A stretch of DNA of 64,000 nucleotides from Dendrophyllia cribrosa. Lineage: Eukaryota > Cnidaria > Anthozoa > Scleractinia > Dendrophylliidae. Under the pieces are notes generated by a model. The model had not been told where the DNA came from, searched no databases, and saw only the letters and a list, made by a program, of their open reading frames with translations. Made by a program: the position numbers and the translations under genes. Below are positions 20,641-31,923 of the stretch, piece after piece. The DNA lies in the NCBI GenBank assembly GCA_024195265.1, contig JAJLRJ010000005.1, forward strand, positions 25,690,322 through 25,754,321. Reading direction: 5' to 3'. Numbering within the stretch: the stretch's first letter is position 1; every line of letters starts with the position of its first letter.

Positions 20641-22612
20641 TAAAACCAAAGCGCACACTCAAACATATGAACAGAGGAGCATGGTTTTCAAATATCCCGG
20701 TATAAATACAACTTATGAAAAGGGTCTTGGGATCCAGTTATAGAAAATGGGCTTACGGAGAAGCCCGGCACTCAAAGGGTGTATTCTTTTAATTTAAGTG
20801 TATATTGGTTATTCTTATTCCGGTTTGTGAGCAACAGCATATGCAGAAAAAGAATTCCAAAAGGACGAATATTTTGAAAACGGAATTCTCTTAACAGAAG
20901 TGGCCGAACAGCAATATAGTTGCGAAAGCTCGATTAACACTAAACATGGCTGGCCGAAAATCAAACGAACTTTACTCTGCCAGTAACTGTAAGTTTTCTC
21001 TTTTTTTGATATTTCCTCCACTTTTTACTGGTTACATGTTTAAAACAGGCAAAGGAAGAAAAAGATGTTGAGGAATCGTTTGTACTCTGAGTTCTTTTTA
21101 AAACGGAAAAGGCCGCCAAAAGCAAACCTCGATTCAAGGGTTCGTTGGCCGCGGGTGATTTCCCGCCAAAACTTTCCCAAAAGAACACCGACATATTCTA
21201 GCTCTGCCTATTCCGTGTAAACCGTATTCTGTTTCAGTGTCTGTTCAGTTTTTTTGTTTTTTAACTTTTTCAGTTTTTTTATTATTACACACTGTTAACA
21301 AAAAAAAAAAAATAGGTAATACAGGAAATCAAATCAGACAAGGCAGCATTGGGGATCAGCTTCATGCAAGGGAAAAGAGAATTCAAAAGGCATAAATACG
21401 TATGGAGTGAAGCGCGGAGAAAAGAAAATCTCCCATATTTTTCTTTAACTTTGCTTTTCGTTCTCCCTATTTTCTCTTCAGGCCACTCAGAAAACCCTGT
21501 ATTTTGTAGTAGACGTTTTAGTGTTGGCTCCGGTGATGAAAGGTAGGGAATATTATTAATAGTGGCGAGGTTAGATTGGCATAACAGTTGTTTCTTTTGT
21601 AAGCTGGACCATCTTCGACACCAGAAAAGGTGGTTGCCTACGGCTTACGCGAGATGGCATGTATAGTACTTGACTAAAAAAGTATTCCAAAGTAACGGGA
21701 CTTCGTAAAGACGGTCGCAAAACAGTTGTTTCTCTTGTAAGCTGATCGAGACCAGAAAATGTAGTTGCCTACTGCTTACGCGAGATGGCATGTGTAGTAT
21801 TTGACTGAAAAATATTTCAAAAGGGGACTTCATAATGATGGTCGCTGAAGAGAAATGGTAACGTACGAGAGACTCGACTCCGGGTCCACTGTTAGCATAT
21901 GTGTACAGCGGATGAGTTATACGCATAGGAATTACTACATCAGCCTAGTAAAATTGTTGGTTTAGCGACAAACATGGATGTAAAACTATTACGATGACAC
22001 AGTCATTTGTTTCTATTTTTGTTGATGTTGTAGCAATCGCGCCGCCTTGTCAACCGCTTCTTTATAGCCATAACCTATAAAATTTACTTTATCTTGTAGA
22101 ACACATCACAGGCTATCATCAAATCAGAGGTAAATCTTTTTGAAATATTGAAAGACCGCAAAAACCCAAGGGGGGGATATAAGTTTGCGTGTACGTCCGA
22201 GGGTTAGTATTGAAAAATTTGGGCAGAAATTTCAACGCAAAGATTTAGGAAAGCTTCAATATTGATGATGATTTTCTTTTCTTTTAGTTTGAACACAAAC
22301 TAGAAAATGTAGTGTTTCACTGAGTGGCTTATCTTTGAGATATAAATAAGGTTAAGGTTACAACTTCAATAAACAATTAGTATGCGAAATAATAGTAAGA
22401 GTTTGAGCATCGGGCGGAGCCTCTTCGAGTAAAACTTTATTTGAGCATCCCTCCCCCACTTGATAAAAAAGTACAATACAATACAATAAAATATCCTTTA
22501 TTAGTTTTCCCAAATGGGATCTTCCAAACTAATTTACAATAAATAAAATGTAGAAATAGTATTTCCTGAAATGCGACAGGAAAAGAAGATTGCAATGATC
22601 TTTCGTTACTTT

Positions 22613-22880
22613 GGTGGCTCAGAAAGACAAAACACTTTCCCAAACACAAAACACTTGCATAGAACGTAAAATACTTGCAAAGATCACGAAAACACATGCA
22701 AAGATCACAAAACACTTCCATGAATACAAAACACAAGTGTTTTATGATATGTATAAGTGTTTTTTATTTGTGGATTTTGTGATCGATGGAAATGTTTTGT
22801 ATTTTGTGAAAGTGGTTTGTGATCTGTTGAAATGATTTATTATTATCTGTGAAACTGTGTTTTTGTCTCTATGAGCCACC
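22613..22880. mobile_element. MITE with GGTGGCTCA terminal repeats, copy A
   Basis: GGTGGCTCAGAAAGACAAAA at the left matches the complement of the right end (TTTTTGTCTCTATGAGCCACC, one base longer than shown on the left). The interior has short repeated phrases around CAAAACACTTGCAAAGATCAC. Copy B (46840-46988) has lost much of the interior. Confidence 0.6.
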
Positions 22881-23299
22881 GTAGTTTTCTTTCTCACGCG
22901 AACTTTAATTCAGCCAAGGCAACAAAATGCTACAGAAAAGGTGAGACCTTCCCATCACAGATAATCATATACATTCAGATATTACATTTCCTCCCCCTTT
23001 TGGTCCTTCTAACTGAAAATGTATTACCATTAACCATTCTCTATATCTATTTATTTGTTTTCTGCGACTTGTGCAACTCGAGTTCTGAGATCAGAATAAC
23101 TCTTACTAAACTCTCGAGAAAAAAACGCCTTCGTTTTAGGGTCTTTTAGTGAACTGAAATGTTTTTAAGGTGTTTAAACTGCACTTATATCGTTTTCTTT
23201 ATTTTGTTGCTTCTGTGGTATCACAGTGATAATTTAAAGCAAAGAGTGATCGATTTTATCTTCTATCAATAACACGATGTGCAAGGAAAAAAACTTAGG

Positions 23300-24640
23300 T
23301 AGGAATGACTACAAAACAAGAAGAAGTGGAAAGGAAAAGAACCCATAAACATTGTAGCTAGCCTGCTGTATATCATCCTCGCGCACACGATCAATGTTTT
23401 TTATCCTCTCTCGTTGTGTGTCTTACATGCCATGAAGTCCATGAAGGCTTCCTTACGTGCTTTAACAATTAGCTAACCTCTCTTGAATTGATGGACAGTA
23501 CTATACGACGCGACAAGCTCACATTTTGTCTCGAAAAGTTCAAGAACTTTGAATTCTTGAGAAGTATCTCGTAATTTTGGTTGACGGTGTTTACTGTAAG
23601 AGGTTTCAACTGAAGTACACCTTTGTACGGCTTTATTTGAAATGGCATAATAAGTTAGCTGTTAACCCTTTTTATTCCCAAGGCTGTCAAACATTTTGCC
23701 AATAATTGATTAATTTTGGCCAAGCTGCCATTTGTGAAATCGTGTCACCATTTAGGTCCATTAAGTGGTTTTGGAACATCTGATCAATGAAAGCAAAGTG
23801 TTTAAACACGATAAATATACAAGAAAGAAATCAAACGGCTCTAAGAGTCATCTCATGAATACAAACCAACGCAAGGTTAAGTGCACAGATCGGTTTTAAT
23901 TTTCCATACTAAGTTTAAAGTAAAAGAATTGAAGAGAAAAACAGATTTAAAACGACCACAGGGGAATTATAAAAAGTTTACATCTGAGTGATTAATCGAG
24001 TGATCATGAAAATTTGCACAATTGTTCCCGTATACTATATCTCGTTCAATGCTGATTGCGAAGGAAGGAATAAATGAATGGATACAAAACAAGAAGAAGA
24101 GAAAAGGAAAAGAATCAATAAACGTTGTGGACTGCTCTCTGCGCGTATATTCTCCTGATGGACACGATTAAATTTCTTTTTTCCGCTCTCAGCGCCTTTT
24201 TTGTCCACGTAGGCTTCGTTTTACAGGCTTTGGCAATTAACCTGTCTTGAATTGATGGATATGTCAATGATGCCAACGCAAGGGTAAGTATTTTTTCTTT
24301 CTAATTTCTTTGAACTGTATGTTCAAAGCTCATCTCACAAACATCTACAACGCGACAAGCTCGCATTTTATCGCGAAAAATTCAACTCGTTCATGTTCAG
24401 CTCGAGTCTATGAATAAGGAGAGCTCTGAACTCTTGAGAAGATCGCATGACGTTTGGTTTAATTGGACGGTTTTTAAGAGGTTTTTAAAATTACACTTAC
24501 GGCTTTAATCGAAATGGCGTAGTGAGTAGCTATTAACCCTTCCCCAAGCCGAATTGTCATATGGCACAATATGGCAATAATTGATTAATTTTGGTGAAGC
24601 TGCTTGTGAAATCGTGTCACCGTTGTGTGGTTTTGGAACA
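23300..24640 (+). repeat. Older internal tandem duplication (~0.75-kb unit)
   Basis: Segments 23300-23760 and 24060-24640 share the same order of landmarks: ACAAAACAAGAAGAAG, TCTTGAATTGATGGA, CGCGACAAGCTC, TTGAGAAG, AGCT.TTAACCC and AATAATTGATTAATTTTGG. They are far more diverged from each other than copy A is from copy B, and the same pair occurs in copy B (47430-47890 and 48180-48770), so this duplication is older. No coding frame. Confidence 0.65.
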
Positions 24641-24805
24641 TTTCATATCAATGAAAACACAGTGTTCAAGAACTTTTTTGAAGATGAAGCGTTAACTTGT
24701 ATTTTTTTTTGTTAAAAACCTTTCGATAAAAGCGCCTAACTAAATTCAGCCTCTGTTCGCTCCCGTGCACAGCCAATCGTCAGAGTCGTGCCACATTCTT
24801 CTGAC

Positions 24806-25331
24806 TTTTGAGTCTGTTGATCGATCGAAATCTTACTGTGTTGCAATCATTTCAATCATGGCTCTTCAGCGCTACATTCCAGTGGTGCTGTTTATTACAT
24901 GGTAATTCTAACGTACTTTTGAATCTGTGGGTGAATTCCTACTGGGTTGTCATTCAAATGAAAGCTATTGAGCAATACTTCCCTGTGGTACTGTTTATTG
25001 TGATGTACACTGTGGTTCTAACTTTTGAGTCTGTGGATGAAATCCAGAGGTGTGACCATTCAAATGAAAGCAACTGAGCAGTTCTTTCCTGTGGAACTGT
25101 TTATTATGCTGTACAAGGTGGTTCTAACTTTTGAGTCTGTGGATGAAATCCTAAAGTGTGACCATTCAAATGAAAGCTATTGAGCAGTTCTTTCTTGTGG
25201 CGCTGTTTATTATGCTACACACTGTGGCTTTTGAGACTGTGGAGGTACCATTCAAATGAAAGCTAATAATAATAGTACTTTCTTGTGGAGCTGTTTATTT
25301 TTATGCTGTACAAGGTGGTTCTACCTTTGGG
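24806..25331 (+). repeat. Tandem array of ~106-bp family F-type units, copy A
   Basis: About five units carry CTAACTTTTGAGTCTGTGGA, CCATTCAAATGAAAGC and CTGTGG.ACTGTTTATTATGC. ATTCAAATG landmarks fall at 24952, 25058, 25164 and 25250, giving spacings of 106, 106 and 86. Units are non-identical. Open frames through the array (for example 24808-25077) are incidental. Copy B equivalent: 48930-49276. Confidence 0.7.
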
Positions 25332-26421
25332 AGATCAAGAGAGTAATCATTTAGGCTTGAAAAAATCATGCGATGTCTCTTGTGCCACTGATACGATTTC
25401 CCTTGCCGCGATAGCAAATCAATTGGAACAAAGAGTACTGTGTAATAGAATAATGAGAAATTAAACAAAGAGACGATGGGATAATAACTATGAAAGAAAA
25501 CACATATTTCTTCTATTTTGATTTTGATTTTGAGTCCAAAAATCCAAAGTCGAATTTAAAGCATTTCCTTCTTGTTAATCATGTTTATTATCGGCTGCAC
25601 GTGGTGGGTTTTTAGTGCGTGGGTGCCTAAATTGTGACAATTCAAATGAGCTGAGCTACTGGCTACGGGCTTCACTGTTCATGATAAACTTTAAACTTGA
25701 ACTGACGGCAAAATGAAACACTTTGGACATTCAAGAATGTCAAATCCAAGTTAAGGTTTTTATATTTCCATTGTGTTTGGGCGTCAGAGTTGCCAAGATT
25801 TCTCAAGGAAAAACGTTTTTGTTTTTGTTGTTGGTCACGTACACAAGATGGCGTGATTTTATGTCTTTCGTTTACGATTTTCAACAAATTCTTAAAGATC
25901 CCAAATTCATTTCTCCAAACTAAACTTTACATATTTTGAAAGATCGTCAACTCTAGTATTGTCATTCGTAATATTACGAAATTCTGAACAAAGGTACATG
26001 CTGAAAATCATCGTTGTTTTTCGCCTACCGTTTTACGGAGCACGAGTGAGCCATAAACTTTTGACTTCCCTTGATACTTAGATTAATCAAATTTTTATGA
26101 AATCATGGTGTTTAGACTGTGACAAGTTATGCAACAAATTGGAACTATGACAGCTTTTCCTAGCGCAGTAGTATTGATACGCAAGTCGAGTGAATCATGA
26201 CTTATTTTAAGCCTGTTTGGTGTCGCCAAATCAAACCCGGGGTTGAAAACTAAATGTTTTCGTTTTCCCAGAAAGAAATAAACTTTTCAAGAAAAAAAAA
26301 AAAACTACACAGCAATTGTGTACTCAGTAAAGGCTACCTGTATACGAAAGAAGAGCGAATTTTAGTTGTTTAGCTTTGCCGTGTAATGTTTGATTTTTAC
26401 AGACAGGCGCTCTTAACAGCT
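25332..26421. other. Non-collinear part of copy A, no gene
   Basis: Parts resemble copy B in different order: 25340-25670 matches about 51625-51900 (GATTTTGATTTTGATTTTGA landmark), and TGGTGGGTTTTTAGTGCGTG also occurs near 49345. Short open frames have no recognisable features. Confidence 0.45.
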
Positions 26422-26640
26422 TATAAAAGTGGATAAAGGATCGAAGTTGTGCTTGATTTCGCGCGTCTTCGTCTCCGCGTAACGAACATGTGTCAAAGCT
26501 TTGAGATTTTTAATTGCGTTATATTGTCTGCAACATCAAAACACGGCTAGCCTTTAACCGCTTATAAAAGTAGACAAATGACCGATTGTAACAAAAAAAT
26601 TGTACGTGCTACTATTCGACAGCTTGCAGACGCCTCTTAG
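26422..26640 (+). promoter_or_regulatory. TATA-containing promoter-like repeat units, copy A
   Basis: TATAAAAG occurs at 26422-26429 and 26563-26570, spacing 141, each preceded by TTAAC..CTTA-type sequence. Between them lies a unit with CGTAACGAACATGTGTCAAA, GAGATTTTTAATTGCGTTAT and CATCAAAACACGGCTAGCC. The same unit with TATAAAAG stands upstream of GPCR3 and GPCR4. Promoter activity is inferred from the TATA consensus and that position. Confidence 0.5.
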
Positions 26641-26651
26641 TCTTTTTTAAG

Positions 26652-26762
26652 ATGAAGGTAGTAAACAGAAGCCGTCTGCGCACAGCTTTGATAACGATGG
26701 CGCCAGGTGGTGTGGAATATCGACTGTTCGGATTGCCTCATCACCCCAAAAACTGCGATTAA
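26652..26762 (+). other. Short 36-codon frame shared with copy B
   Basis: The frame starts MKVVNRSRLRTALITM and ends HHPKNCD. Copy B has the same length at 52949-53059. Of seven base differences six change the amino acid, which argues against protein-level constraint; I record it but do not call it a gene. Confidence 0.2.
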
Positions 26763-27693
26763 AAACCAAAGTATCCCTTAGTAAAACATCATCTCGAAGT
26801 GTCTTAAAATGGTAAACTAGTATTGTATTCTGCTCTTTTAGGCTAGCTGTTTGTATTTGCGGGAAAAAAGGCAGTTTGTAAAAGCCGGATATAAATTTCA
26901 TTTCCTTAAGTTATGTACAAACATACTTTATTTAACCTCCTCATATGTCCGGGTCTTTTCAAGAACGACCTAATTACATTTTAAACACCCGGCGTCAATA
27001 AAAATTATACTTGGAAATTTAAAAACAATTATAGCACCATAAAATATATATTACAAGAAAGATAAAATATTTCATTAAAAAATAAAAGAGTAGCTAGGGG
27101 AAAATATTCTAAAAGTTCATTCAAAAGTTTGCGCGTGAGAGGTCTTTTTGTAAAAAGGTGCTCCGTGCAGATTAAGCTGTATTACTTTAGATTGTCAGAT
27201 ATCACTAAAATATATAGAAAAAGATAATGACGAAAGATATCACTTTGAAATTCAAAGAATTCTGAATTGTTGAGTCTGCCGCCGTTTTCAATTTCCCTTG
27301 CAATAGTGAATAAAGAGACGATGGGATAATAACTAAGAATGTGGTGGAGTTACAAAAATTAAGAGCATGCAAGAAAACATATAAGCAATTCCTTCCTGTT
27401 ATTCTGTATATTAAGCTGCATATGGTTGGTCTTAAGTGGGTGTTTCGACAATTTAATAAAGCTACTGAAAAACACTTGCCTGTGGTATTGATTTGTTTGT
27501 GTTGTGCAAGGTGCGCGTACAAGTCCTTAATTTGAACCATTCAAATGGAAGCTATCGAGCAATACGTCACTGTGGTGATTTTTATTGTGCTATTGGATTT
27601 TTATCGTCTCTCGTTACGGACATGCGTCAAAGCTTTGAGTTTTTCAATTACGTTATATTATCTTAGACATCAAAAGACTAGCTTTTAACCGCC
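26763..27693. other. Upstream region of GPCR3
   Basis: Collinear with 59300-60200 in copy B. It includes one family F-like phrase (CCATTCAAATGGAAGCTATC near 27537) and AT-rich DNA. No coding gene seen. Confidence 0.45.
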
Positions 27694-27701
27694 TATAAAA
27701 G
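27694..27701 (+). promoter_or_regulatory. TATA box of GPCR3 (predicted)
   Basis: TATAAAAG lies in CCGCCTATAAAAGTGG, 345 bp before the GPCR3 ATG and inside a copy of the promoter-like unit (CTCGTTACGGACATGCGTCA onward). The same position relative to GPCR4 is kept at 60201-60208. Confidence 0.5.
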
Positions 27702-27746
27702 TGGATAAATAATCGAGTTTAACAACGAAAGCTGCTCAATTTATTC

Positions 27747-27932
27747 GTGGCGTCTCTAGCTGTTCCGTTGTCTTACCGATCTTTTCTGCGTAAAGTTCGG
27801 TTGATAGATCGCACGGCATTATCTTTTTCCTGTTCATATCACGTATTGTTTAAAGACTTCCATAAGCTCGCCCACTACTATATTTTAATTGGAGTCGTAG
27901 GGCGCAAGACATCTATTCCAAGATTGTCTTAA
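27747..27932 (+). other. Conserved upstream ORF in the GPCR3 leader (61 codons)
   Basis: A complete frame starting MASLAVPLSYRSFLRKV lies between the TATA box and the GPCR3 start and ends 106 nt before it, in a different frame. The GPCR4 leader has the equivalent (60254-60442, 62 codons). Between them I count about four silent changes, three replacements and one in-frame 3-bp insertion. No domain is recognisable. If translated it would be expected to restrain GPCR3 translation. Confidence 0.35.
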
Positions 27933-28038
27933 ATCCAGTCCGGAGGTTGCTTTTTTTGGACGTTGCTCAAACAAACATATTCAGATTGAGATTCGGATTC
28001 AGACGACGACAGACCATATCCCGGAAAGGACTGAAGTC

Positions 28039-29109
28039 ATGAGTGAAAGAGCAAACCTTTCTTTCGAAACTTTACAAGAGGCTGGTGCAAACAGCAGCAG
28101 GAACTGTGACCTATCAGAGATCCAGGTGTTTTCAAAGGAGGTGAAAATTGCGATTCACGTCTTCATTCTTGTAGTGGCCTTGGTAGGAAACAGTCTCCTT
28201 ATCGCTGCTTACAGGAGGATGAGAGAACCGGTTATGCTCCTGATCGCTAACATGGCTGCCTCCGATCTATTGACAGCGGTCTTTTTAATCCCACGATTAA
28301 TTACAATAGCAATCACAGATTCCCTTGCTTGGCAAGTTCAAGGATTAGCGGGAACGGTTTTATGTAAGATGTGCACCTTTTTAAGCGACATATCTTTGTC
28401 TGTGTCAACGCAGAGCTTGGTGATCATCGCCTTTGAACGTTTTATAGCCGTCTTGTACCCCTTAAAGGCTCGCAGTATTACTGCAAAAGAACGCCGCCTT
28501 CTTATTGCTTTCACGTGGATTGTCGCCATGGCTTTACACTCGCCGTATTTTTACTGCATGGAAATTGTAAAAGATGACAATATCCCCATATGCCAAAACA
28601 AATGGATTACCGATAACAATCAAGCGTTCCTTGTCTTCAACATGATTTTGTACGTAACAGTTTTGTTTGTACCTCTGGTTACCATTTCTATTCTCTACCC
28701 CATTACTGTGGTTTACATTGGAAGGGACAAAATGGCTCCGCACAGAAGCTCCAAGGCGACAAAGCGAAACCGAAAACGGAACATGAAGTTATTGAAGCTG
28801 GCTGCGGCTACCGTGCTGTGCATCTTCATATGCTGGATGCCTTATGCAGTAATTATTTTCCTTGATTTGTTTGCTCCAGACACACTTCCTAGATGCAGCC
28901 GTATTGTTGAAGTAACAAAATATTTCATTTTTGTGTTGGCCCGCTCATACTGCGCAGTCAACCCTTTACTTTGTTTCATATTTTTACGAAATTTTCGTGG
29001 TGAGTTATGTATTATTTGTAAATGGCGGAAACGTCGCGCTTCCACGGCGACAATCGACAGCAAAATAAGTGCAAGGTCTGGGTCAAGTACATGCACAACA
29101 GAATTGTGA
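28039..29109 (+). CDS. Class A (rhodopsin-family) neuropeptide-type GPCR, GPCR3
   Basis: A complete 356-residue receptor in one exon, from a different subfamily to GPCR1/2. Sequons at N6 and N18. TM1 has GN (N51), TM2 NMAASD (D76), ECL1 W98, TM3 starts near C109, which would pair with ECL2 C185, and ends ERF (133-135) for DRY. A basic ICL3 (HRSSKATKRNRKRN) leads to TM6 CWMPY (265-269). TM7 has NPLLC at 308-312, where cysteine replaces the usual tyrosine, and C324/C327 after it could be palmitoylated. The C-tail is serine/threonine-rich. The small cytoplasmic and extracellular loops suit a peptide or small-ligand receptor; the ligand is unknown. Duplicate: GPCR4. Upstream TATA box and uORF are conserved with it. 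Confidence 0.95.
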   Translation: MSERANLSFETLQEAGANSSRNCDLSEIQVFSKEVKIAIHVFILVVALVGNSLLIAAYRRMREPVMLLIANMAASDLLTAVFLIPRLITIAITDSLAWQVQGLAGTVLCKMCTFLSDISLSVSTQSLVIIAFERFIAVLYPLKARSITAKERRLLIAFTWIVAMALHSPYFYCMEIVKDDNIPICQNKWITDNNQAFLVFNMILYVTVLFVPLVTISILYPITVVYIGRDKMAPHRSSKATKRNRKRNMKLLKLAAATVLCIFICWMPYAVIIFLDLFAPDTLPRCSRIVEVTKYFIFVLARSYCAVNPLLCFIFLRNFRGELCIICKWRKRRASTATIDSKISARSGSSTCTTEL

Positions 29110-29444
29110 AACACAGTGTAATTTGCTTCATAAGTACTGTTGCTATTTTGTGATAATGGTGGAAATGAAAGAAGAAACAATAACTATTTTAAAAATATCA
29201 TAGACATGAAAAAAAAAAGCATCAAAACGTGCTCATCGTATTGTCGACCTTCCATTACAAAATAATTTTTTAAATTTCATTTAGTCTCAAGAGAAACGAA
29301 GATTTTTGGACAATTACTAATCTACAGACATGCATTCGATTGCAATATTTTATTTTCTGTGCATCTTTTATATCAATAGCTTTGTAACGTTTTTAATAAT
29401 CATTTTATTTTAACCGTTGTAATGCGCATTTGAACTGGCTCTAT
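29110..29444. other. GPCR3 3' flank
   Basis: Homology with copy B ends at 29297. No canonical AATAAA was noticed before the hairpin elements. No gene. Confidence 0.4.
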
Positions 29445-29598
29445 AGAGCGTTTTCACTCACGTGACCTTCAATCCCGTGGGACTCAAATGACAAAGGCCA
29501 TGGCAGCCATGTTGGTGTTCCTAACAAAAGAAGTTAATTAAAATTCTTTTGTACGGGAACACCAATATGGCGGCTATGACGTCAAGTGAAAACGCTCT
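29445..29598. mobile_element. Hairpin MITE with AGAGCGTTTTCACT ends
   Basis: AGAGCGTTTTCACTCACGTG on the left is matched by the complement of AAGTGAAAACGCTCT on the right. Inner arms share a CCATGTTGGTGTTCC-type segment. The 154-bp fold-back has no coding potential; the target duplication was not resolved. Confidence 0.65.
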
Positions 29599-29630
29599 AT
29601 TGGTTGATATTTGCGCAATATAAATTTATA

Positions 29631-29653
29631 TTTATTATTATTATTATTATTTA
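29631..29653. repeat. (TTA)n microsatellite
   Basis: About seven consecutive TTA triplets between two hairpin elements. Confidence 0.8.
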
Positions 29654-29697
29654 ATATAATATTTTTACGTTTAGTTCCCCGGCCCCAAAATAGACCG

Positions 29698-29846
29698 TAT
29701 AGACACTTTTAATAAATACCACGATGCATCATTTTCCGCTAATGACGTCAAACATATTCTTTTGAATTCTCTTGCAATTCAAAAGAATACATTTGACATC
29801 AATAGCGGAATGTGATGCATTCTGGTATTTATTAAAAGGGTCTATA
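29698..29846. mobile_element. Near-perfect hairpin MITE, TATAGAC ends
   Basis: Arms TATAGACACTTTTAATAAAT and the complement of the right end (TATAGACCCTTTTAATAAAT) continue inward through GATGCAT and ATTCTTTTGAATT to a loop of about 7 nt near 29775. A TA target is possible (29698-29699 and 29845-29846). Non-coding. Confidence 0.7.
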
Positions 29847-31048
29847 GAATACACTGCTCTCTTTCCACTCTCCACACAAAATTTCTTTTTTTTTTTATAC
29901 AGGTCGTTTCTTTAAAATCATACATGTTGATAAATAATTGAAGTTTCACTGTGCATGATCTGGTAGACTGCCGATAGCCTTTACCTGCAACATCTATAAC
30001 GCACTCTTAAACACATTACACCAGTAAGTAATAAAAGACCTTGGTTGGCTCCCATTGGAGAACCAACTGCAAATGAGAGATGCCGTTACAATAGTGAATG
30101 CTCAAACAATCACTTTTATATCAAATAAACTGTGTGTCCGGTCAGATACTCATAGCTTTAGAGCCAGACACAATGGCCATTTCGACCTTCGCCTTTGTAG
30201 AGCCTCGATTGCTCAGCGGTCTTCAGTTTTTCTTCCCGGCTGTAAAAACCGTTAGCTAGGAAACCGAAAAAGTCTAGTAACATGTAGAGTAGATTAGAGT
30301 ATTAAAATGCATCATGTATATTAATAATGTATCATATAATAATATTGTAAATTCTTGGGTTTGGTATTGTAGTTTTTATTGATATTGGGGCACATATTAG
30401 TCACCAGAACACATTCTAGGCCCCTCCGAATTGAAGCGTGGTATTAAGTCCAGCCCGGTAAAGCGAAAGTACGTTTACTCAGTAAAAGAGAAGTTTTATC
30501 TTAGGGCAGTACTTCACTCCCAATTTGGGGAATCGCTAGTTATTTAGTCCATTTATTCTTACAAACAAAGCTCTTTAATGGGAGGATGTCACGTGAATTC
30601 TTGTAGGAGGAGCAAGCCATTGTTAGTTTTCAGATTTATTTCCCCAAAACATAGGGACAAAACTTGAAACATTTTCAAGTTGCAAGAAACACATTCAACA
30701 TTGTCATCAATAGGCAATTACACTGCTAATAGTTTTACTGCATTAGAATAGATAATCACACCACTTTTTAATTGTATTTTATTGGTTACTGCAGATACAT
30801 TCATTTACATTTCCCCAAGGATAAAGACAAAACTTGAAACCACTTTTCAAGTTGCACTGAAAAGCATATTTGTCATTCTTGTAACAAGAATAGAAAAGTT
30901 GCATGAAATTTTCAAGCTAACAAAATGTGAGTTTTAAAATAGTGATTACCTTGTGCCCTGTAGTGGTCACCACAAAACGCGGCATCGGTGAAATAAAAAA
31001 AAAGACAAGTAATAACTTTATGATATTCATTAAAACTACATGTGGCCA
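29847..31048. other. Intergenic spacer with a short direct repeat
   Basis: Two copies of a segment with TTTCCCCAA, GACAAAACTTGAAAC and TTTTCAAGTTGCA occur at about 30638-30690 and 30810-30860. No gene. A 66-codon open frame at 30055 has no recognisable features. Confidence 0.4.
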
Positions 31049-31480
31049 TTAAAGGGAACCTCCATTGTCAGAACAAATTGACGTTAAATTGTTGGAAATA
31101 AAGTCTAAATTAAATGTTTTTAGAAAACAGGTGCAAATATAATTTTTGTGTACAAGTAAAATGGATATAAATATCGCCTATTTTCGCATTTAAATTTCCC
31201 GCTCGCCGCCATTTTGAATATTTATGACGTGTTACGGTTGCCGCTATTGTTAAAAATCGAAGTTCTTTTGTATGCAACAATTAAACAACCGTAACACGTC
31301 ATAAATATTCAAATTGGCGGCGCGCGGGAAATTTAAAAGCGAAAATAGGCGATATTCGTATCAATTTTTTTATACACTAAAATTTTATTTGCACCAGTTT
31401 TTTTTAAAAAAAAAATTAACTTAGACTTTATTTCCAACAATTTAACGTCAATTTGTTATAAAAATGGAGATTCCATTTAA
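31049..31480. mobile_element. TTAA family G hairpin element
   Basis: TTAA at 31049-31052 and 31477-31480. The ends AGGGAACCTCCATT and (complement of right) ATGGAATCTCCATT lead into long arms that share ACAAATTGACGTTAAATTG, ATAAATATTCAAA and the GC-richer GGCGG/GGGAAATTTAAA segment. The loop is near 31260. About 424 bp fold almost completely. Non-coding. Confidence 0.75.
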
Positions 31481-31781
31481 CAAGATATATATAAAAACAA
31501 TTTACTATTATTACTAAAGCAACATGTCACCCTTGTATAATGCGCTTATGGTGTTGATATATAGTGACTAAAGATAATATGTTAAATTATTATGGTCTTC
31601 CGAGGAAGGATTTTATTCTATTAGTGTTTTATTGGCGAAAATGTCTATCATGCCATGTTTTCTTCTGGAGACTTGATGTCTCGGGATTTCGATATCGAGA
31701 AACCACCGATTATTTTTATCTATTTCCTAGAATTGACGTTTTATTACATTTTTTTTAGTTGGCGCAGCACTTTTAAGTAAT

Positions 31782-31923
31782 ATATCAAACACGAGGAACA
31801 GTGTTTCATCAGATTTCCAAACACCGCGAAGTGGGTGAGAAAAACGAGGCGCAGCCGAGTTTTTTTTCACCCACTTCAAGGTGTTTGGAAATCTGATGAA
31901 ACACTGATTCGAGTGTTTGATAT
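31782..31923. mobile_element. Hairpin MITE, ATATCAAACAC ends
   Basis: ATATCAAACAC with CAGTGTTTCATCAGATTTCC in the left arm is complemented in the right arm by GGAAATCTGATGAAACACTG and GTGTTTGATAT. The loop holds GAGGCGCAGCCGAG. Non-coding. Confidence 0.7.

Larger units (their letters stand above)
20487..29297 (+). repeat. Segmental duplication, copy A (compact, ~8.8 kb)
   Basis: Homology to copy B starts at GAAAGGGAAAG (20487 here, 32747 there) and ends after TTTAGTCTCAAGAGAAAC (29297 here, 61796 there). Collinear blocks: 20640-21980 with 33150-34517; 21981-25331 with 46201-49276; 26420-26790 with 52450-53090; 26800-29297 with 59300-61796. GPCR3 lies near the end. Copy A lacks the three large insertions of copy B and shows the empty site for each: TSD sequence 21967-21981, TTAC 21989-21992, and about 26792-26797. 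The interval 25332-26420 is not collinear. Confidence 0.8.

Noticed and set aside
22620..22740. Repeated CAAAACACTTGCAAAGATCAC phrases considered as a CRISPR-like array
   Set aside because: Repeats are irregular and degenerate, there are no uniform spacers, and the sequence is a eukaryotic MITE interior.
26652..26762. 36-codon frame conserved in both duplication copies, considered as a small secreted peptide gene
   Set aside because: Six of seven differences from 52949-53059 change the amino acid and no signal peptide is visible, so there is no sign of protein-level selection.
29698..29846. Near-perfect hairpins considered as microRNA precursors
   Set aside because: Arm lengths of about 70 bp or more, target-site-like flanks and MITE-style termini favour transposons; no short mature-miRNA-like asymmetry was seen.
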